From NCBI GenBank assembly GCA_942492225.1, contig CALODS010000022.1:58627-122626 (forward strand): DNA of 64,000 nt, in the 5' to 3' direction. The number at the start of each line of letters is the position of its first letter. Position 1 is the stretch's first letter. Shown piece after piece: positions 53,321 through 61,182 of the stretch. A model generated the notes under the pieces. That model was given only the letters and a program-made list of their open reading frames with translations, was not told the origin of the DNA and did no database searches. Position numbers and translations under genes: made by a program. This stretch comes from JAFGTX01 sp942492225 (GTDB lineage: Bacteria; Bacillota; Clostridia; Peptostreptococcales; Acidaminobacteraceae).

Positions 53321-54490
53321 ATGAAAAAAATATTAAGTTTACTACTCGTTGCAGCATTATCTTTTAGTATTGTTGGGTGTAGCGCAAAAGATAATGAAGC
53401 ACCAACGGAAATTAAAGAGATAACAGAAGAACAACAAGTAGAAGAAGCAACTGAAAAAGAGAATTTTAAGATTGGTATTGTAACACCAACACTCTCAACA
53501 AGTGAAGATGAATATCGTGCTGCGGAAAATATGGTTGCAAAGTATCCAGGTGTTGTAAAACATATAACGCTTCCTGAAAATTTCTCGACAGAAGTTGAAA
53601 CAGGTTTGAGTCAAATAACATCATTAGCCGATGATTCAGAGATGAAAGCAATTGTCGTTGTATCTGGACAATCTGGTTTATTGCCAGCTTTACAAAAAGT
53701 TAAAGAAGTACGTCCTGATATCTTAACGATGACAGCGCCTATTTGGGATGATCCAGAACTAATGTCTCAGTACATTGATATCTGTATTGATACTGATTGG
53801 GTAAGACGAGGAGAATCAATAGCAACTAAAGCCCATGATATGGGTGCTAAAACATTAATTCACTACTCTTTTCCAACGCATATGGCAAAAGAAGTTATTG
53901 TTGCAAGAAGAGATAAAATGAAAGAAACGTCTGAAAAACTAGGAATGACATTTGTAGAAATTTCTACGCCGGATCCACAAACAGGTAATGGACCTGCAGC
54001 AATGCAACAGTTTCTTAGAGAAGACATTCCACGTCAAATAGCGGAATATGGTGTGGATACAAATATATTTGGTACGAATTGCCCAATGTATGATGTTATT
54101 ATAGATGAAGCTTTAAAGCAAAAGTTTTTAGTGGCTGAACAATGTTGCCCAACACCAACACAAGCATTTCCATCGGTTATGGGATTAGAAATTAGCAAAG
54201 AAGACGCTGGAAACTTTGATAAAATAAACCAAATGATTAGTGAGAAAGCAGCAGAAGCTGATATGACGGGTAGATTATCAGGATGGCCAGTGCCAGTTAC
54301 AGTATATGTTCCTGAATATGCAGTAGAATTAGCTAAAAAGATTATTGAAGATGACACATTTGATTATAAAAATTTAGATAATTTAGAGTCTTTTTCACAA
54401 GAGACATTTGGTGTAGGTGCTAAGTTTAATCATTTAAAACCAGAATTAGATAATTATCTAGTACTAATTATGGAATCAATTTATTATTAA
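53321..54490 (+). CDS. DUF3798 lipoprotein, substrate-binding protein of ABC importer 2
   Basis: A 389-residue lipoprotein (lipobox SIVGCSA, cysteine near residue 20) with an acidic linker, paralogous to the protein at 44586. Matching landmarks: FKIGIVTPTLSTSEDEYRAAE, IHYSFPTHMAKEVIVARRDK, GTNCPMYD (Cys254), QCCPTPTQAFPSVMGLEI (Cys275-276) and MTGRLSGWPVPV. Cysteine spacings (21 and 22) equal those of the first copy. GTGGGGG precedes ATG. It begins 58 bp after the reductase, with only a weak hairpin between (AATCTTTC/GAAAGATT), so the reductase and importer form one operon. Ligand unknown. Confidence 0.85.
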   Translation: MKKILSLLLVAALSFSIVGCSAKDNEAPTEIKEITEEQQVEEATEKENFKIGIVTPTLSTSEDEYRAAENMVAKYPGVVKHITLPENFSTEVETGLSQITSLADDSEMKAIVVVSGQSGLLPALQKVKEVRPDILTMTAPIWDDPELMSQYIDICIDTDWVRRGESIATKAHDMGAKTLIHYSFPTHMAKEVIVARRDKMKETSEKLGMTFVEISTPDPQTGNGPAAMQQFLREDIPRQIAEYGVDTNIFGTNCPMYDVIIDEALKQKFLVAEQCCPTPTQAFPSVMGLEISKEDAGNFDKINQMISEKAAEADMTGRLSGWPVPVTVYVPEYAVELAKKIIEDDTFDYKNLDNLESFSQETFGVGAKFNHLKPELDNYLVLIMESIYY

Positions 54491-54502
54491 AATATGACTG
54501 AT

Positions 54503-54522
54503 GAGGAGCCTGATGGCTCCTC
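54503..54522 (+). promoter_or_regulatory. Intra-operon hairpin after the importer 2 binding-protein gene
   Basis: A perfect stem GAGGAGCC-TGAT-GGCTCCTC, followed by TTTC, not a T-run. It lies in the same place as the hairpin of importer 1 and probably raises binding-protein mRNA over the downstream genes. Confidence 0.6.
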
Positions 54523-54552
54523 TTTCATCTATTAAACGAAGGTGATATAAAG

Positions 54553-56139
54553 ATGATGGAAGACGATAAATTACTAGAAGTATCAAATATTACTAAGTAT
54601 TATGGACAACAAGCCGTTTTAAAAGATGTTTCTTTTAGTTTGGAAAAAGGCCAAGTCTTAGGGCTCGTTGGCGCCAATGGATCAGGAAAATCCACTTTGC
54701 TGAATATACTATATGGCAATCCAATCATTAAAGAATCAGGAGGTTTTTTTGGCGAAGTTAAATTAATGGGTGAAGTGATTAGTGGCATCTCAAGTCACGA
54801 TGCTATGGAAAAAGGTATTGCCATGGTTCATCAAGAGTTTGCTCTATTCAATGATATGTCCGTTGCAGAAAACATAAAATTATGTAAAGAAGAAACGGGT
54901 TCTTTTTTTACCAAAGGGAAATACCATGAATTTGCTTTTATAAATGAATCACTTAATGTAAAATCTGCTTGTGAAACCTTAACATCCTTAGGTATAACAA
55001 TTAATCCTCGCCTAAAGGTGAAGGAACTTTCTACCACAATGAAACAATTTATTGAAATTGCAAGGGAACTGAATCGGGAAGATTTAAAGCTTCTAATATT
55101 AGATGAGCCAACTGCAGTTTTAAATGCTGTTGATAGTGAAATATTAATGAAATTAGTGGGCCTTATATCAAAACGTGGGATTGCTGTAATTTTTGTTTCT
55201 CACAGACTTGATGAGGTTATAAAAGTTTCGGACAAAATTATTGTATTAAGAGATGGAGAACAAATTAGTTGTCGAGAAAAAGAAGCGTGTACAATAAAAA
55301 AAATGGCGATAGAAATGGTTGGAGAGATTATAGTTACAACCACTGAAAAAAAAATAAAAACAAATGAAAATATTTTAATGTCTTTTAAAAATTATAAGGT
55401 TGATTATCCTGGTGAACTATTGAAAGGGTTGACGCTTGATGTCTATGAAAATGAAATTGTAGGAATTACAAGTCTATCGGGTCAAGGAAAATTAGCCATC
55501 GGTAAAGGTATTATGGGTTTTTATCCCTCCTCAGGTGAACTGTGGTTTCAGGAAGAAAATATTTCTAAGTTAACTTATTCACAACGCATAAAAAAAGGTA
55601 TTTCTGTATTGTGTGAAGACCGAAAAGAAGTTGGATTACTCCTTGAACACAGTATCAAAGATAATATAGGATTCACAGCAAATCAATTGTTCGGTCAGTA
55701 TAAGAAAATTCCTGAATTGGGTCGTTTGAGTCCATTAAATCATAAAAGTTTAGAAGACGATGTAAATCTATATAAGCGCATACTTGATATTAAGTTTAAA
55801 TCACATAAGCAAGCATTAAGGGAATTAAGTGGAGGAAATCAACAAAAGGTTGCATTAGCCAGATGCCTAGCAACACATCCTAAAATGTTAATTATTTCAG
55901 AACCTACAAGAGGGATAGATATTGCAGCCAAAGAGTTACTTTTATCACATCTTAAAAAATTAAACAGTGAGTTGAATATGACACTAATTATTGCATCTAG
56001 TGAATTGGATGAATTAAGAAGCATTTGTGATCGAATTGTTGTTTTATCAGAAGGTATTTGTCATAGAATTTTGCCCCCAAACGCATGTCCAAAAGCCTAC
56101 GGCTTAGCCTTATCTGGTTTAGGAGAAGAAGATGAATAA
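54553..56139 (+). CDS. ABC importer 2 ATPase (two nucleotide-binding domains)
   Basis: A 528-residue RbsA/BMP-type tandem ATPase, paralogous to the one at 45949. NBD1: Walker A GANGSGKST, Walker B LLILDEPTAVL, H-loop FVSHRLDEVIK; NBD2: SLSGQGKLAIG, LSGGNQQKVALARCL, MLIISEPTRGIDIAAKE. It carries the same insertion after Walker A (NILYGNPIIKESGGFFGEV). NBD1 signature is again degenerate (ELSTTMKQFIEIAREL). It overlaps the next permease by 8 bp. GAAGGTGAT precedes ATG 54553. Confidence 0.9.
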   Translation: MMEDDKLLEVSNITKYYGQQAVLKDVSFSLEKGQVLGLVGANGSGKSTLLNILYGNPIIKESGGFFGEVKLMGEVISGISSHDAMEKGIAMVHQEFALFNDMSVAENIKLCKEETGSFFTKGKYHEFAFINESLNVKSACETLTSLGITINPRLKVKELSTTMKQFIEIARELNREDLKLLILDEPTAVLNAVDSEILMKLVGLISKRGIAVIFVSHRLDEVIKVSDKIIVLRDGEQISCREKEACTIKKMAIEMVGEIIVTTTEKKIKTNENILMSFKNYKVDYPGELLKGLTLDVYENEIVGITSLSGQGKLAIGKGIMGFYPSSGELWFQEENISKLTYSQRIKKGISVLCEDRKEVGLLLEHSIKDNIGFTANQLFGQYKKIPELGRLSPLNHKSLEDDVNLYKRILDIKFKSHKQALRELSGGNQQKVALARCLATHPKMLIISEPTRGIDIAAKELLLSHLKKLNSELNMTLIIASSELDELRSICDRIVVLSEGICHRILPPNACPKAYGLALSGLGEEDE

Positions 56140-57178
56140 TCTAAAAAAAATTAAAATAACGCCACAATTTATAATCGGATTTTTTTTAGTTGTTTTAATT
56201 ATAACAGCAAAAGGAATCGGAATGAATATGACTATTTTATTAAATGAATCATTTGTTAAATTTGCGATGAATGGCATTTTCGTACTAAGTTTATTACCGA
56301 TGTTAAATGCTGGAATGGGAATGAATTTTGGTTTGCCAGTGAGTATTTGTGGTGGTTTAGTAGGTATGTGTGTAGTGGTTAATTACAATATTATTGGGAT
56401 GACAGCATTACTTTTATCCATTATTATTGGTAGTCTTATAGCAATTATTTTAGGAAGCATTTATGCTTTTATTATATTGAAAGTAAGAGGACGTGAGGAA
56501 ATAACAGGGACTTTTATTGGTTTTGCGTTTATTCCTTTAATGAATTTCTTCTGGACCTTGATTCCTTTTAGTAATAGGCAAATGGTTTATCCTATAGGAG
56601 GAAGCGGTCTGAGGCCAAGAATTGGATTAAATACATATTTTTCATCTGTTTTGGACAGAAGTTTTTTAGTGACGTTTGGTGACTTTGAATTTCCATTAGG
56701 TTTATTAAGTGTTTATTTATTTATTGGCGCGAGTTTGTACTTCTTTTATAAAACAAGTATTGGCAAAGCGATGTTAGCAGTTGGTGAAAATCCCAGTTTT
56801 ATAAAGGGTTCTGGACTAAATGTTAATAAATTAAAACTGATATCGATATGTATTTCCTTTGCAATCGGTGCTATTGGCATATGCGTTTATGCTCAAAGTT
56901 TTGGATTTATAGAATTATATGATGCGCCTTTGAATTTTGTTTTTCCAACGGTTTCAGCGTTACTCATCGGCGGAGCAACGGCAAAACATGGTACGGTTCG
57001 TCAAGCAAATATAGGAACCTATTTATTTCAAAGTATGTTTTTATTATCTGTACCCATAGCAAATATATTACTACTGCCGGAAGTATCAGAAATAATGCGT
57101 TCTATTGTCACAAATGGTATTATTTTGTACGCTTTATTAATGAATCATCAAAGGAGGTCGTATGAAACATCAATATAA
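56132..57178 (+). CDS. ABC importer 2 permease A
   Basis: A 348-residue membrane protein with about nine hydrophobic segments. FAMNGIFVLSLLPMLNAGMGMNFGLPV and GKAMLAVGENPSFIKGSGLNVNKLK mark BPD_transp_2 permeases and parallel the first importer's permease A. It overlaps the ATPase by 8 bp and permease B by 17 bp, so the three are translationally coupled. Confidence 0.88.
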   Translation: MNNLKKIKITPQFIIGFFLVVLIITAKGIGMNMTILLNESFVKFAMNGIFVLSLLPMLNAGMGMNFGLPVSICGGLVGMCVVVNYNIIGMTALLLSIIIGSLIAIILGSIYAFIILKVRGREEITGTFIGFAFIPLMNFFWTLIPFSNRQMVYPIGGSGLRPRIGLNTYFSSVLDRSFLVTFGDFEFPLGLLSVYLFIGASLYFFYKTSIGKAMLAVGENPSFIKGSGLNVNKLKLISICISFAIGAIGICVYAQSFGFIELYDAPLNFVFPTVSALLIGGATAKHGTVRQANIGTYLFQSMFLLSVPIANILLLPEVSEIMRSIVTNGIILYALLMNHQRRSYETSI

Positions 57179-58199
57179 AGTATGGATGGTTTTTTTTGTA
57201 CTGACATTATTTGGAGTGATGCTTTCGGGACTTAGTTTTACATTTGTTGCAAATGGTATGATTAATAGGTTCATAAGAAATGGTGTAATGGTTTTAGCAC
57301 TCATCATACCTATAAGGGCAGGGCTCGGTCTAAATTTTTCCATAACTGTTGGTGCTATGTGTGCACAAATAGGCTATATAACGGCATTGGCATTTGATGT
57401 GACATCTATATATGGGCATTTATTGGTATTAGTCATTAGTGTGACTTGTGCTCTTATGCTGGGCAGATTGATTGGTATTGCTTTGAACCGTGTTCGTGGT
57501 AAAGAAATGATCACAACGATGATTATTGGATTCTTAGCAAATGGAATCTATCAACTCGTTTTCTTAGTCTGTGTCGGTAAAATAATTCCTGTGAAAAATA
57601 GAGAGATTATTTTATCGCGAGGGATTGGTGTAAGAAATATGGTTGATCTTAAAATATTTAAGAGTTTACTAGATGATTTAAGTGTTTTGACAATAGGGAG
57701 AATTGAACTACCAATTGTGATGTTCTTGCTTGTATTTTGTTTTGGTGGAATTATTTACTATATTCTGCATACTCCTTTTGGACAAAAAGTTAAATGTGTT
57801 GGAGACAGTGTTGATAAGAGTCATTTAGTAGGTATAAATTCAAACAAAATACGTGTTCAAGCAATGGTGATATCGACTGTAATGGCCACATTTGGTCATC
57901 TTATATACTTACAGAACATTGGAATGCTTAATGTTTATACGGGACATCTTAAACATGAAATTTTTGCAAGTGCTGCGCTTTTAGCTGGTGGTGCAACTAT
58001 AAAAGAAGCAACAGTTAAACAAGCCTTTATAGGGTTATTTCTTTTTCATGGTCTATTTATTGTTTCGCCACAAGCAGGTCAAGCTTTATTCAATAACCCT
58101 GCATTAGGAGAATACTTTAGAAGTTTTGTTGCATATGGTACAATAGCATTTGCATTAGTTATAAATAACGGTGATAAGGCGCATCTATCAATTAAATAA
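57162..58199 (+). CDS. ABC importer 2 permease B
   Basis: A 345-residue BPD_transp_2 permease. Motifs: IPIRAGLGLNFSITVGAMCAQIGYITAL, GQKVKCVGDSVDKSHLVGINSNKIR and AGGATIKEATVKQAFIGLFLFHGLFIVSP. It is the compact form of the first importer's permease B, which has an extra central insertion. An AAAGGAGG site lies inside the preceding gene. No terminator is seen after it; an extended -10 promoter for truA overlaps its stop. Confidence 0.88.
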   Translation: MKHQYKVWMVFFVLTLFGVMLSGLSFTFVANGMINRFIRNGVMVLALIIPIRAGLGLNFSITVGAMCAQIGYITALAFDVTSIYGHLLVLVISVTCALMLGRLIGIALNRVRGKEMITTMIIGFLANGIYQLVFLVCVGKIIPVKNREIILSRGIGVRNMVDLKIFKSLLDDLSVLTIGRIELPIVMFLLVFCFGGIIYYILHTPFGQKVKCVGDSVDKSHLVGINSNKIRVQAMVISTVMATFGHLIYLQNIGMLNVYTGHLKHEIFASAALLAGGATIKEATVKQAFIGLFLFHGLFIVSPQAGQALFNNPALGEYFRSFVAYGTIAFALVINNGDKAHLSIK

Positions 58200-58208
58200 T
58201 GCTATAAT
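58200..58208 (+). promoter_or_regulatory. Extended -10 promoter of the truA-like gene
   Basis: TGC-TATAAT starting just after the permease stop; no -35 match. Transcription would start about 35 bp before the start codon at 58251. Confidence 0.55.
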
Positions 58209-58250
58209 GTAATAAAAGTGAGATGAACTAATAAAAAGACGAGGTGCAAA

Positions 58251-59000
58251 ATGCAAAATTATAAAATGACCATTGCTTATGATGGTAAGAAATACACAGG
58301 ATTTAACGTAACAAAAAATAATGCAGAAAAAAGTATTCAAGGAAAATTGGAAGCAATTTTATCAAAACTTTATGACTGTACTGTAGAAGTTATTGGTGCG
58401 GTTAATACTGATGCAGGTGTACATGCAAAAGAGCAAGTTGTGAATTTTGTAGCACCTAATAAAGAACAAACGGCAAAAGATATTAAATTCTATGTCGATA
58501 AGTATTTGCCAGATGATTTAATCGTTTTGGCGGTTGAAGAAGCGGATGAAAGATTTCATAGTCGTTATAACGTTGAAACAATTACCTATGAATATAGATT
58601 ATGGAAACGAAATAGTCATAACAGACCATTATTTGAGAGACAATATGTTAATTTTATGAGTCAAGTATTAGATGTTAGTAAAATGCAAGAAGCTGCCAAA
58701 GGGCTAATCGGTGAGCATGATTTCTTAGCGTTCACTACAAATAAGAAAACAAAAAAATCAATCAAGAATATAACTGTGGCTGAAGTAAAGGAAACGGATA
58801 ACGAAATCATCATTACACTAACGGCAAATGGATTTTTATTAAATATGGAGCGTATTATTGTTGGAACACTTGTACAAGTTGGACTTGGTCAACTGACAGT
58901 TCATGCAGTCAATAAGGCAATAGGAACAAGAGATGATGCAGAGGTAGGACACAAAGCAAGTGCTGGTGCATTGTCGTTGGTTAAAGTGACCTACTCATAA
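58251..59000 (+). CDS. TruA-like tRNA pseudouridine synthase, divergent catalytic motif
   Basis: A 249-residue protein with TruA architecture: MTIAYDGKKYTGFNVTKNN at the start, RFHSRYNVETITYEYRL, then GEHDFLAFTT and FLLNMERIIVGTLVQVG. The catalytic aspartate is Asp54, but the normally invariant GRTDAGVHA reads AVNTDAGVHA: the arginine next but one before Asp is Asn52. The FxGWQ motif near the N-terminus is FTGFNVT-like. Activity on tRNA positions 38-40 is therefore uncertain; it may be a secondary TruA paralogue with a different target, and the canonical gene may lie elsewhere (e.g. in the ribosomal protein region). Confidence 0.8.
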   Translation: MQNYKMTIAYDGKKYTGFNVTKNNAEKSIQGKLEAILSKLYDCTVEVIGAVNTDAGVHAKEQVVNFVAPNKEQTAKDIKFYVDKYLPDDLIVLAVEEADERFHSRYNVETITYEYRLWKRNSHNRPLFERQYVNFMSQVLDVSKMQEAAKGLIGEHDFLAFTTNKKTKKSIKNITVAEVKETDNEIIITLTANGFLLNMERIIVGTLVQVGLGQLTVHAVNKAIGTRDDAEVGHKASAGALSLVKVTYS

Positions 59001-59019
59001 CATTTAAAGGTATTAATCG

Positions 59020-59048
59020 GAAGCATGATATGATTCATGCTTCTTTTT
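59020..59048 (+). terminator. Terminator after the truA-like gene
   Basis: GAAGCATGA/TCATGCTTC with a short A/T loop and a TTTTT tail. Confidence 0.87.
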
Positions 59049-59109
59049 ACGCTAAAAAAGTAATCAATTATGTTAAAATAATTTAGATTATTAATTTTGG
59101 AGGGTGTAC

Positions 59110-61062
59110 ATGAGAAGAATAATGCTAATTGCAGTAGGTATTTTGTTAATGACCTCATCAGTTTCATATGCCGATAAAGACGATTATGCTAAACTCGTTT
59201 GGGAAGGACTTGTAAAAAATAGTTCCTATTTTGGAGAAAATATGGTTGTACGTATAACTTTTGATGGCGTAATTGGAGAACAATTACCAAATGGACAAGT
59301 GAAAGTCTATGATAAAATCATTAAAGATTACTACGGGACAGGTGATGTTCGGATATTTCCTATGATTGAAGGTGGAACCGTTACGTTAGAATATTTAGAA
59401 GACGCAAAAGACACAACTTATCAGGAGACTGAATTAACTCTTGGTATGTCATATTCGAATAAACTGAAGCCTAATAAAGATAAAAGTAGTTATACGATAG
59501 AAACAAATGGCATTTATTCAACAGATAAAGTATTTACTGATGACAATTTCAATTTCGATCCAAGACCGGAAAATAAAAAAATCACTACATCAATTCGCGC
59601 AGTGGATAGTAATGAAAAATATGTAGCTCTAATTTATATGCCTCTCTCATCCATGGACCTTTGGGGACAATATTTTATGCAAGGTGTCACTGAAACTGAA
59701 GCTAAACAGATGATGACTGAAATAAAAAATGGTCATCATACCATTAAAGTTGGAAAACTACTTAATGATAAGACCGTAGAGAAACAACCAGAATCAACGC
59801 ATTTAGCGGTTGAATATCCAATAATTAAGAAAGAAGATTTAGAAAGCAAATATGGTATAACGATTCATGCTGAAAAGGGTTTTTGGCCTGTGGAGGATTT
59901 ATTGTCTATGCTTGATACCACATATAGTAAATTTCCAAAAGGATTAATAAAAGAAGTTAGTGAATATTACAAAAAAAATGGACGCGGTATTGTTGTGAAT
60001 TTCCAATATAAGCAAACGCCACTTGGAGGCAGTTTTTCCGACGCCTATTCTACAATGTATTTAAATTATTATCCGAATTCGGTAAATGATTCTTTTGACC
60101 ATTGGACACTCGCTCATGAGATGGGTCATTTAATTCATAAATATATAAATGATCGATATGGCTATGAAAAATTTAAAAAAGTATGGTGTACTTTTAATGG
60201 TTCCTTTGATTATTATGATGATTGGACAAGTAATTGGGGCAAGGAAGGTCATGATCTTACATTTGTAAGAAATTATAGTTTGAAAAATTATTCTGAAGAT
60301 GTAGCAACGACTTTTGAATTGTTGGCAGGAAGAAATCCAACGGATTTGAGAAATAGGATGATGACGACGGACGATTTTCCTTTAAAAGAAAAGATGGACT
60401 TTCTTACTTTAATATTAGATCAATTATCTGAAAGTGTTACTTTGGATAACCAATGGAATAGAGTGTATCCAGAACAACCAAGTAGCATCTATGAAAATGT
60501 AATTGAACTAGCTAAAAAAAGCCAATTGATCCCAAATTCATCTTCTTTTAATGGTCTTTATCAGTCCTCTATTACACGTAGAGATATGGCTGATTTAGTG
60601 AACTGGTTTTTGAAAGAAACAACAAAAGAATCAATTGCAGAGATAGCAGCTCGTAAAGGTGTCAAAGAAGAGTGGTATTATGTGGGAAGTATTGCAAGTG
60701 ATGGGTCTTCAAAACTAAACACAAATTACCCTTTTTTAGATAGTATGAATTATGAAGCTTTTGATTTATATACTTTAGGAGCTCTAAAAGTAGAAAGTCA
60801 AGGACGTTTTAATCCTGAAGGATTAATAACAAGAGAAGATGCAGCGTTTATGATTTATAAAATTGCTATGATTTTAGATCGAACGCCCAAAAAATATGAT
60901 GAAGAATTTAGTGATGTAGCATTGATTAACGAATGGAATGTTGAGGGTGTTCAATACGTTTTAGCAGAAAACATAATGTGGTTAGATGAAAACAAAATGT
61001 TTAACCCTAAGGGTAATATCTCGTATGAAGAAGCCTATGGCATGATGTATAGGTTAAAATAA
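59110..61062 (+). CDS. Secreted HExxH metallopeptidase-like protein with SLH-like C-terminus
   Basis: A 650-residue protein. Signal peptide at 1-22 (IMLIAVGILLMTSSVSYA). The N-terminal region (about 30-270) is of unknown fold. The peptidase motif HEMGH lies at residues 336-340, within HWTLAHEMGHLIHKYINDRYG; a candidate third ligand is in the acidic patch NYSEDVATTFELLAG (Glu396/Asp397). The C-terminal 170 residues contain two or three S-layer-homology-like stretches (TRRDMADLVNWFLKE; FNPEGLITREDAAFMIYKIAM; FNPKGNISYEEAYGMMYRL), suggesting cell-wall anchoring. I place the start at ATG 59110, after GGAGGG. Substrate unknown. Flanked by terminators, so monocistronic. Confidence 0.78.
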   Translation: MRRIMLIAVGILLMTSSVSYADKDDYAKLVWEGLVKNSSYFGENMVVRITFDGVIGEQLPNGQVKVYDKIIKDYYGTGDVRIFPMIEGGTVTLEYLEDAKDTTYQETELTLGMSYSNKLKPNKDKSSYTIETNGIYSTDKVFTDDNFNFDPRPENKKITTSIRAVDSNEKYVALIYMPLSSMDLWGQYFMQGVTETEAKQMMTEIKNGHHTIKVGKLLNDKTVEKQPESTHLAVEYPIIKKEDLESKYGITIHAEKGFWPVEDLLSMLDTTYSKFPKGLIKEVSEYYKKNGRGIVVNFQYKQTPLGGSFSDAYSTMYLNYYPNSVNDSFDHWTLAHEMGHLIHKYINDRYGYEKFKKVWCTFNGSFDYYDDWTSNWGKEGHDLTFVRNYSLKNYSEDVATTFELLAGRNPTDLRNRMMTTDDFPLKEKMDFLTLILDQLSESVTLDNQWNRVYPEQPSSIYENVIELAKKSQLIPNSSSFNGLYQSSITRRDMADLVNWFLKETTKESIAEIAARKGVKEEWYYVGSIASDGSSKLNTNYPFLDSMNYEAFDLYTLGALKVESQGRFNPEGLITREDAAFMIYKIAMILDRTPKKYDEEFSDVALINEWNVEGVQYVLAENIMWLDENKMFNPKGNISYEEAYGMMYRLK

Positions 61063-61075
61063 CAATAATGATTAT

Positions 61076-61116
61076 GATGAAACACCAATCAGAAGATTGG
61101 TGTTTCATCAATTTTT
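61076..61116 (+). terminator. Terminator after the metallopeptidase gene
   Basis: A perfect 15-bp stem GATGAAACACCAATC/GATTGGTGTTTCATC around AGAA, followed by AATTTTT. Confidence 0.93.
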
Positions 61117-61182
61117 AATACCTCAGATAGATACCATAAGGTATAATTGAATGATAAGAAATAGAAATGAAGAGGTGGATAT

